Of a stretch of 64,000 bases of DNA, positions 58,644-64,000 are shown piece by piece. How positions within the stretch are numbered: the stretch's first letter is position 1; each line of letters begins with the position of its first letter. Origin of the DNA: Rhodocyclales bacterium (lineage in GTDB: Bacteria; Pseudomonadota; Gammaproteobacteria; Burkholderiales; Rhodocyclaceae); NCBI GenBank assembly GCA_016183655.1, contig JACPEH010000002.1, positions 1 to 64,000 of the forward strand, read 5' to 3'. The translations under genes and the position numbers were made by a program. Under the pieces are notes generated by a model. The model saw nothing but the letters and a program-made list of their open reading frames with translations. It did not search any database and was not told the origin of the DNA.

Positions 58644-59720
58644 ATGAAGCTAATCGACAACAGAGAACAGAACATCCTGGATCGCGCCCTAAAAGCCCTG
58701 GAAAGGACCACGGCCATTCACGGGCGGGTGATCGAGCGGGAGCTGCGCAACGGGCAAGACTTCCGGGCGGGAGCGATTGTCGAAATCGAAGCGAACGGAC
58801 AACGCCACCCTTACGTCGCTGAAATCAGGCGTGTTGATCGATTCGCGATCTTGCGAGATATCAGGAATCAGCACGCCCCGTACGGGCAAGCCCCGCAACC
58901 TCTGCTGGTAGCGCCGCGCATCACCACGGAAACCGCTGAAAAATGTCGCGAACTTGATCTGCAGTTCATTGATGCGGCTGGCAACGCCTACCTGCGTGGC
59001 CCGGGGCTATACGTTCTGGTGAAGGGGCAGCGTCCAATCGAAGAAGAAGATTTTCGGCTGATTGGGCAAGAAGGCAGGCGCGCAGGAACTGCCACCCATT
59101 TGCGCGTCATTTTCGCGCTGCTTTGCCAGCCAGAACTACTCAACGCGCCTTACCGGGACATCGTTCAGGTTGCAGGAGTCGCGCTGGGCACCATCGGATG
59201 GGTGTTCAACGATCTCACGGATAGAGGATTCATCACCGGAGGCAAGCGCAAGGGCGACAGGGTAATGCTTGAGCGCAGGAAACTCATCGATGAGTGGATA
59301 ACGACTTTCCCGATCAAGCTGCGTCCGAAACTGAATCCACGTCGGTTCAAGGCGCCGAAACCCGGCTGGTGGAAAGAGATCGATATCACGAAATACGGCG
59401 CCCAATGGGGCGCCGAGGTCGCCGCGGAGAAATTGACCGGGTATCTGCGCCCAAACGCAGTGACGATCTATCGCCACAAGGAGAACGGGCAGCACAATCT
59501 AACGAGACTCGTGGCAGAGAACAGGCTGCGCCCGGACGCGGCAGGCGACATCGAAATGCTCGACGCTTTCTGGGATTTCGACGACGAACAGCCAATGACG
59601 CAAACAGTACCGCCATTGCTGGCCTGTGCCGATTTGATCGCGACGCTGGATCCCCGCAACCTCGAAGCCGCCAAGCTGATTCATGACCAATATCTCGCAC
59701 CCGCTGACACCAAGGCCTGA
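58644..59720 (+). CDS. AbiEi-family antitoxin / transcriptional repressor
   Basis: 358 aa. The large AbiEi type (COG4861-like): winged-helix part in YRDIVQVAGVALGTIGWVFN with LTDRGFI, WGAEVAAEKLTGYLRPNAVT in the middle and the C-terminal signature PLLACADLIATLDPRNLEAA. It should repress the promoter through the two palindromes and neutralise an AbiEii nucleotidyltransferase toxin. The toxin gene start overlaps its 3' end by 38 bases but the toxin is broken. Confidence 0.85.
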   Translation: MKLIDNREQNILDRALKALERTTAIHGRVIERELRNGQDFRAGAIVEIEANGQRHPYVAEIRRVDRFAILRDIRNQHAPYGQAPQPLLVAPRITTETAEKCRELDLQFIDAAGNAYLRGPGLYVLVKGQRPIEEEDFRLIGQEGRRAGTATHLRVIFALLCQPELLNAPYRDIVQVAGVALGTIGWVFNDLTDRGFITGGKRKGDRVMLERRKLIDEWITTFPIKLRPKLNPRRFKAPKPGWWKEIDITKYGAQWGAEVAAEKLTGYLRPNAVTIYRHKENGQHNLTRLVAENRLRPDAAGDIEMLDAFWDFDDEQPMTQTVPPLLACADLIATLDPRNLEAAKLIHDQYLAPADTKA

Positions 59721-59850
59721 TCGCCCGGTCGATCCATTGACGCTCGTGGTGATCGGCGAGATCCAGCAGGCCGCCACCAGGCTTGGCGTCCCGGTATTCG
59801 TGGTGGGTGCCGTGGCGCGGATGATTCTTCTTGAAAGGCTCCTGCAAGGT
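59683..59850 (+). pseudogene. Truncated AbiEii-type nucleotidyltransferase toxin
   Basis: ATG 59683 begins TLVVIGEIQQAATRLGVPVF and VVGAVARMILLE, matching the N-terminus of AbiEii nucleotidyltransferases (GA-x-AR motif). Homology stops at about 59845, before the catalytic aspartates, where the gene cassette segment begins. The frame runs on to 60102 through unrelated antisense sequence. Antitoxin without functional toxin is expected. Confidence 0.75.
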
Positions 59851-59860
59851 TGTGCCTCAT
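59849..59860. repeat. GTTGTGCCTCAT, inverse copy of the cassette-2 start
   Basis: The complement ATGAGGCACAAC occurs at 60598-60609. The pair brackets the membrane-protein gene as R''/R' boxes bracket an integron cassette. The remainder of the expected attC is missing here; the truncated AbiEii sequence follows. Confidence 0.6.
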
Positions 59861-60582
59861 TGGCCTGTAATTACCGCAGGCTGATATTTCCAATTGGCAT
59901 CGAGAAACTGAGCGAGGCCTCGAGCATACGGAATTGGCTTCGTTGCAAGGAAGCTGCCAAGGCGAGCAAAGGCCGTACTAAAGGCTTCTTCCATTGGGGT
60001 GGGATCCTTTCGCTCGGTAACCACGGAGCTGACACTGCGGGCAATCTTGTCAAGCTGCGATTGAATCTCCGTAATCCAATCGGACACATCTTTGTCTTGT
60101 GAGGCAAACTGAGTCCATCCCGCGACGCCATGCGTGGCTGCCGTTGCAGCGTAACGGACACGAAGAAGCGCATATTCGTTTCCAACGGAGGCGACAGACG
60201 CCGACAGTTCCCCGTATGCGCCGATATAGGTGGCATACGCCGCGAGGTATTTGAGATCGGAGTTGAGACTGCCGAGGCGGCCGCTTCGATAGATGCGGTC
60301 ATATTCGTCCATTAGCTGAGCAGAGGCGATTGTGAATTTTGCAAGAGATTCGCCGAAGTGCCTCGATTGCTCATCTAGCTTCTGCGATGCGAGGCGCATT
60401 TCACCCCAGAACTCTTGAACCTCTCTTGCCTTTGCCCTTTGGTCAGCGTGCTCTTGGATATCTCGAACATCACTGCTGATCAGGTAGCCAAAAAATGCAA
60501 TGAGCAATGTAAGGACGATGTTCGTGATGGTCGCAACAAAAGTTACGTAGTCACGCGCGGAGGGAGGGATTGTCTGTGGCAT
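59857..60582 (-). CDS. Membrane-anchored helical protein, integron-cassette cargo
   Basis: 241 aa from ATG 60582 (a GTG at 60606 would add eight residues). One N-terminal transmembrane helix (NIVLTLLIAFFGYLISSDV) then a long helical cytosolic region (HADQRAKAREVQEFWGEMRL and onward). The stop TGA lies inside the repeat ATGAGGCACAAC, as in integron cassettes. It is lower in GC than the flanking core genes. Function not recognised. Confidence 0.75.
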   Translation of the reverse strand: MPQTIPPSARDYVTFVATITNIVLTLLIAFFGYLISSDVRDIQEHADQRAKAREVQEFWGEMRLASQKLDEQSRHFGESLAKFTIASAQLMDEYDRIYRSGRLGSLNSDLKYLAAYATYIGAYGELSASVASVGNEYALLRVRYAATAATHGVAGWTQFASQDKDVSDWITEIQSQLDKIARSVSSVVTERKDPTPMEEAFSTAFARLGSFLATKPIPYARGLAQFLDANWKYQPAVITGQ

Positions 60583-60603
60583 ATGAGTGGGGCACCCATG
60601 AGG

Positions 60604-60691
60604 CACAACGTAGAGCTAACCGGCGCTGCGCGGCTTTATCGCGCAGCGTCCAGCGACCGAAGGGAGCGAGGTTGAGCGCCGGGTTAGCCAT
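60604..60691 (-). repeat. attC-type recombination site
   Basis: Read on the minus strand: ATGGCTAAC (R''), CCGGC, GCTCAACC (L''), ~45 bases with hairpins, GGTTAGC (L'), TCTAC, GTTGTGC (R'). L'' has one extra base against L', the usual asymmetric bulge of attC. The stop codon of the Trypco2-like gene lies within R''. The start of the cassette at 61108-61116 carries the complement of R'', as expected for a gene cassette. Confidence 0.7.
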
Positions 60692-61043
60692 GCATTTTCT
60701 CCCCGTAGGGCAGAGTTACTGGGACGGAAAATTTAATACGACTGACAGCCGAAGTTTCCGCCGACGACTGGCCTTGAGAACCGAGCGCGAAGACACCCGC
60801 GACAACACCTATGCCACCCTTTGTGCCCGTGCCCTCGGTAGCCGTAACAGCGATATCGAACTCTACGGTTTGGACTAGCTGGCCCTGAATTGAAACAAGC
60901 TTCCCGTGCTTTTCATGCGTCCCTTGTTGCGTAGACAACTCGGGGTTGATGTACTTTCCGTTTTCACCCAAGGTCTGCTGAGCGTCAAGCACACCCTGAA
61001 CAATGTCTGCAAGCGCTTGGCCTATGAATTCTTTTAGGTCCAT
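60684..61043 (-). CDS. Trypco2-like (trypsin-co-occurring domain) protein, cassette cargo
   Basis: 119 aa from ATG 61043, after AGGAAA. MDLKEFIGQALADIVQGVLD, then VQTVEFDIAVTATEGTGTKG and SRIKFSVPVTLP match the pattern of Trypco2 domains (helix, then beta sheet, ending in R-x-x-F-x-V-x-x-x-L-x-P). Known for effector-associated roles in peptidase- or NTPase-centred conflict systems. No peptidase neighbour is present here. Gene plus downstream attC forms one cassette of ~507 bp. Confidence 0.7.
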   Translation of the reverse strand: MDLKEFIGQALADIVQGVLDAQQTLGENGKYINPELSTQQGTHEKHGKLVSIQGQLVQTVEFDIAVTATEGTGTKGGIGVVAGVFALGSQGQSSAETSAVSRIKFSVPVTLPYGEKMHG

Positions 61044-61116
61044 CGGTTTTCCTCTGCGACAAGTGGAGATACGGAATTTAGCTAGGATCGATGCGAACGA
61101 CATGGGAATGGCTAAC

Positions 61117-61529
61117 AGTTATTAAACGGACCCGCTGGGTCCGTATATGAATTGATATCGCTGCAAGGTTTGCATCCCCTGAATCCCTTAGCCTGTCTAA
61201 AAGACATCATCGTCGTGTCCGTATAACAACTCCAATATACCGACACAGGGCGGAAGCCCAGAACGTCTGCTGTTAGCCAAAATCCTCGACGACCGATTCT
61301 GGTTGATAGTGAATGTTATCAGCATAACATTTGAACGTCTGCTCCGGCCGAATCCCCGCCAGCCGTGACGACCACAAACACTCGCTTCACCACCCAACAC
61401 CACCGCCAGTACAACGAATCCTCGACGGCCGTGACGAAACCATCGCCTGCCGGCAGTACGATCCCCGCCATCCAATGAGACAATTCACGCCGACCAATTT
61501 CCAATGAATCAGCGCGAGGGGTATCGGCT
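61117..61529. other. Non-coding, AT-richer region with decayed repeats
   Basis: About 410 bases. It includes a GGACCC/GGGTCC hairpin (61127-61143), CTGCAAGGTT (61161, also at 59842), GAACGTCTGCT twice (61262, 61334) and a GGGC/GCCC hairpin. These look like remnants of attC sites. No convincing gene. Confidence 0.4.
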
Positions 61530-62144
61530 TTGGAAGCAGTGGCTGTAATCGACTTTGAAACAACCGGCTTGTCTCCCGCGCAGGGCGATCGCGCCACGGA
61601 GATTGCCGCCGTCATCCTGCTGGATGGCAAGGTGGTGGATCGCTACCAGAGCTTGATGAACGCGGGCGTTCGCATCCCGTCGTACATCCAGGAGCTGACG
61701 GGGATCTCGGATGCGATGGTTCGCTCGGCGCCGCCGGTGGCCGAGGTGATGCGTGAGGTCGCGGCCTTTGTCGGCGACTATCCCCTGGTGGCCCACAATG
61801 CGTCGTTCGACTGCAAGTTCTGGGATGCCGAACTGGCGCGCATCAGCCAGAAGCGGCGCCAGGAGTTTGCCTGTTCGATGCTGCTTTCCCGCCGTCTGCT
61901 GCCGCAGGCACCAAGCCACAAGCTCGGCGCCCTGGTCGAGTTCGCCAGGCTGCCGGTGGCGGGGCGCTATCACCGGGCATTGGCCGATGCGGAAATGGCG
62001 GCGAGCCTGCTGCAGCATCTGGAAGAGGAATTGCGTTGCCGGTACAAGGTCGGCAATGTGTCGCACGAGCTTCTGCGCAAGATTCAGAGCGTGCCGAAAA
62101 GCAAGCTGGACCAGTGCCTCGAACGTCATCGACAAGCCCGGTAG
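61530..62144 (+). CDS. DnaQ-like 3'-5' exonuclease
   Basis: 204 aa. DEDDh motifs: VIDFETTGLSP (ExoI), VAHNASFDCKFW (ExoII) and YHRALADAEMAASL (ExoIII). Similar to stand-alone epsilon-like exonucleases or ExoX. No polymerase-binding tail is obvious. Function probably in DNA repair or RNA processing; substrate not deducible. Confidence 0.92.
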   Translation: MEAVAVIDFETTGLSPAQGDRATEIAAVILLDGKVVDRYQSLMNAGVRIPSYIQELTGISDAMVRSAPPVAEVMREVAAFVGDYPLVAHNASFDCKFWDAELARISQKRRQEFACSMLLSRRLLPQAPSHKLGALVEFARLPVAGRYHRALADAEMAASLLQHLEEELRCRYKVGNVSHELLRKIQSVPKSKLDQCLERHRQAR

Positions 62145-62158
62145 CCGGTAAAAAGCAT

Positions 62159-62186
62159 GAAGCCCATGTGTTTGCACATGGGCTTC
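62159..62186 (+). terminator. Terminator after exonuclease gene
   Basis: GAAGCCCATGTG, loop TTTG, CACATGGGCTTC, then TTTC; 15 bases beyond the stop. Confidence 0.85.
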
Positions 62187-62248
62187 TTTCACTGCTCACC
62201 TCGGTACTCACGACCAAGGTAGTTGGCTTTTCGCCGGTAGGGCGCTAC

Positions 62249-62384
62249 TCAGTCTTCTCTTTCAATCCAATTAGCATACCAACCATAGACTCTCCGACCG
62301 TGAAAATAATTTGTTCCGGCGAAACCAACAATCAGCCAGAACTCACTTTCACTGTAGCCCTTTGCGGCAAAAAAGCCAGCTCAT
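62249..62384 (-). pseudogene. Short frameshifted gene fragment
   Basis: On the minus strand GYSESEFWLIVGFAGTNYFH followed by GRRVYGWYANWIERED and stop reads as a real protein end. The only upstream ATG (62384, MSWLF) is in another frame, joined through a run of six T (62369-62374). I do not recognise the family. Confidence 0.4.
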
Positions 62385-62419
62385 TCCTTGGCGTTGGTGC
62401 AGTCGGCGTCGGCGCCGGT

Positions 62420-62700
62420 GAAGCTCCCCGACCTGCAGGTCCGGGGCTTCCCACGATACCGAGCGGGCGCGCGGTGCGCGCCCTGGTTGTGTTTTCGTCT
62501 CGCTCACTCCGGCATGAATGCCGGGGCTTGCGCTTGACGCGTGGTCATGAACAGCCCTTACGGCAAACTGCGCCCGCGTCGATGGAATGCGAAGTCGTTC
62601 GCTTGCTGCGGCCGCTGTCCGGGGGCTGTGTGGCGCACGATCGGCTTCGCTTCGCCGCTCGCTATTGCCGCGCGGAAGTGCCGGTGGAGCAATGGTAAGC
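62420..62700 (+). ncRNA. Structured GC-rich region, possible RNA (weak)
   Basis: Successive hairpins: GAAGCTCCCCGACC/GGTCCGGGGCTTC (62420-62450), GGGCGCG/CGCGCCC (62465-62483) and CCGGCAT/ATGCCGG (62509-62524), then ~170 bases of GC-rich sequence with no credible gene. The style recalls guide-RNA scaffolds of IscB-type elements, but no iscB is in the window; treat the identity as unknown. Confidence 0.25.
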
Positions 62701-62786
62701 TGGCGCCCAGCGGCTTTTACGGTGGCGCGGAGAAACTCCCACGACCCATCCCGCGACTGTCCTCAACTCAACCCAGACACTCACTC

Positions 62787-63155
62787 ATGACCAGAAAACA
62801 GCAGAAATTGATTGTGGCCGCTATGGCGGTAACGATGATCGGCGGCGCCGGCGCGGCGGAACAGCACGAGCACCGGCATCATCATTTCCCCAAGGACGTC
62901 GATGCATTCCATGGCGTCCTCGCCCCGGTATGGCATGCCCCTCGGGGCAAGGAGCGCAACCAGGACGCCTGCACCAAGGCGGGTCGGATGGAGCGCCTGG
63001 CAAAGGACATTCGCTCCACCGATGCTTCCGGCCTGCAGGCCAGCATCACCACGCTGACGAAGCAATGCCAGGGCGGCAACGGGGATGTCGAGGGCGCGCT
63101 GTTCGATGTGCATGAGGAATTTCATCGCCTGATCGAGCCGAAAAAGGGCGCGTAA
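62787..63155 (+). CDS. Small exported histidine-rich protein
   Basis: 122 aa. Signal peptide MTRKQQKLIVAAMAVTMIGG with cleavage near GAGA-AEQ; then HEHRHHHFPKD, LAPVWHA and two cysteines (DACTKAG, TKQCQGG). The histidine cluster may bind metal. Pattern FHGVLAPVWHAPRG is conserved-looking but not a family I can name. Confidence 0.8.
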   Translation: MTRKQQKLIVAAMAVTMIGGAGAAEQHEHRHHHFPKDVDAFHGVLAPVWHAPRGKERNQDACTKAGRMERLAKDIRSTDASGLQASITTLTKQCQGGNGDVEGALFDVHEEFHRLIEPKKGA

Positions 63156-63206
63156 GGCTGTATAGCGACGTGGCCGCGAGCGCGGAAGCGAACCGAAACT
63201 CCGGGT

Positions 63207-63425
63207 TCACTTTGTTGCCGCCGAGTCGGGGTGGTCGTCCTCGTCCGATGCCTGGAGCCACCACAGCAGGTCGCTGCCTTGCAGCGGCGTCGGCACCATC
63301 TGGTTCTTCTTCCAGCGAAAGACGGGGCCGGCCGGGAGATAGCGGGCCAATATTTCGCCTCGGGAGGTCACGCCAAAGAACGGCCAGCCGGAACGGATGG
63401 CTGTACGGATTTCGGCATCGGTCAC
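63207..63425 (-). CDS. 72-aa hypothetical protein
   Basis: GTG start at 63425 preceded by AGGAGGAGCC at good spacing. TDAEIRTAIRSGWPFFGVTS, RGEILARYLPAGPVFRWKKN and a C-terminal acidic tail. Soluble, unrecognised. Confidence 0.6.
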   Translation of the reverse strand: MTDAEIRTAIRSGWPFFGVTSRGEILARYLPAGPVFRWKKNQMVPTPLQGSDLLWWLQASDEDDHPDSAATK

Positions 63426-63655
63426 TGCTGGCTCCTCCTGGGGCGATGGCTGAATTGCGCGTCGGCGTCTGATGGGACGGGGACTGTTCTGTTGCGACTG
63501 GCGAATTTTCCTTTCGTTCGTTCGCAACTGCGGCGTGCGTTGTGTTGCGCCGGATTTCAGGGGGACGCTGCCAGCGCGGGGGGCGGCTCCGTTGTGTGCG
63601 GCGGTTGCCTGGATTCCGGGTCAAGCCCGGAATGACGGGGGGGCTCAGGTGGACG

Positions 63656-63742
63656 GGGTTGCCTCAGCCGGATGGGGTTGCCTCAGGCGGATCCGGGTTG
63701 CCTCAGGCGGATCCGGGTTGCCTCAGGCGGATCCGGGTTGGC
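63656..63742 (+). repeat. 20-bp tandem repeats
   Basis: About four copies of GGGTTGCCTCAGGCGGATCC, the first degenerate. Non-coding, between the 72-aa gene and the isomerase terminator. Confidence 0.9.
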
Positions 63743-63765
63743 TGAGCGTTCGGTGCGTAGACAAA

Positions 63766-63789
63766 AAAGGCTGCCTCGCGGCAGCCTTT
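63766..63789 (-). terminator. Terminator of the isomerase gene
   Basis: Read leftward AAAGGCTGCC, loop, GGCAGCCTTT followed by TTT; 20 bases past the stop at 63811. Confidence 0.85.
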
Positions 63790-63810
63790 CCGTGGGCGTG
63801 AAGCCGAGGC

Positions 63811-64000
63811 TCAGTTGACCTTGGCCTTGGCGCGCAGGCCTTCGAGCATCTTCTGCACCAGCTGCTGGTTGGCGCGCTGTTCGAGTTGCGGCTTGAGCTG
63901 GTCGAAGGGCGGGGCTTCCAGCGGGCGGGTGTCTTCGAGCTGGATCACGTGCCAGCCGAAGTCGGTCTTCACCGGGGCTTCGGTGTACTTGCCCTTTTCC
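63811..64000 (-). CDS. Parvulin-type peptidyl-prolyl isomerase, C-terminal end only
   Basis: The last 62 codons are in the window: GKYTEAPVKTDFGWHVIQLE, then LEAPPFDQLKPQLEQRANQQ and ending LRAKAKVN. FGWHVIQLE is the signature near the end of parvulin (PpiC/PrsA) domains; the helical tail fits periplasmic foldases. The N-terminus lies beyond the right edge. Confidence 0.85.
   Translation of the reverse strand, partial: EKGKYTEAPVKTDFGWHVIQLEDTRPLEAPPFDQLKPQLEQRANQQLVQKMLEGLRAKAKVN

Noticed and set aside
59850..60102. Continuation of the AbiEii frame to 60102
   Set aside because: After 59850 the residues no longer resemble a nucleotidyltransferase and are antisense to the cassette gene.
63656..63742. 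Tandem repeats as CRISPR
   Set aside because: Units are contiguous with no spacers.

Overview
The window is GC-rich, densely packed chromosomal DNA of a Gram-negative bacterium. The housekeeping genes (lysC, queD, alaA/alaC-type aminotransferases, hom, thrC, nadC, pncA, pncB, nnrDE, cnoX-like, purL, three tRNAs) and several c-di-GMP proteins (PAS-GGDEF-EAL, sensor-GGDEF, PilZ, HDOD) fit a betaproteobacterium, most likely of the Rhodocyclales type. That assignment is an inference from gene content and style; no rRNA is present.

Layout. 1-10485: one uninterrupted minus-strand frame for a giant RHS/YD-repeat protein that runs off the left edge. 10.7-15.9 kb: tRNA-Arg(ACG), tRNA-Ser(GCT), lysC, an XRE regulator, a radical SAM protein, queD and an unrecognised membrane-anchored protein. 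15.96-23.27 kb: a compact 7.3-kb island bounded by a 14-bp direct repeat of the tRNA-Ser(TGA) 3' end. It carries integrase, AlpA-like regulator, toprim-like protein, RepA-like ATPase, a dense GGGACA/TGTCCC repeat cluster (probable origin) and a phage small terminase but no capsid, portal or large terminase, so it reads as a phage satellite (PICI-like). 23.5-32.6 kb: BI-1 family membrane protein, two alanine-type aminotransferases, GNAT, hom, lipoprotein, DUF2249, polytopic membrane protein, thrC. 32.8-41.6 kb: HDOD and PAS-GGDEF-EAL pair, NAD genes (nadC, pncA, pncB), LuxR regulator, ceramidase-like protein, PilZ.

41.7-45.5 kb: a tightly coupled four-gene unit of a ClpX-like ATPase without zinc domain, a small membrane protein, a radical SAM/SPASM enzyme and a 144-residue protein ending in 13 asparagines and a glycine. 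I do not recognise this combination; it could be a peptide-modification system. 45.7-58.3 kb: a FliD-like protein, an unknown gene that seems to start with ATC, CBS protein, DUF1059, EamA transporter, NnrDE, deacetylase, CnoX-like thioredoxin, diguanylate cyclase and purL.

58.5-61.2 kb: an accessory patch. An AbiEi-type antitoxin with two 17-bp palindromic operators is followed by the first ~55 codons of an AbiEii-type toxin, which is cut off where two minus-strand integron-like gene cassettes begin (one clear attC; one cassette encodes a Trypco2-like protein). 61.5-64 kb: DnaQ-like exonuclease, a structured GC-rich non-coding stretch, a small exported protein, a short conserved hypothetical, 20-bp tandem repeats and the 3' end of a parvulin-type isomerase gene. 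Long frames antisense to the GC-rich genes were discarded as shadows.
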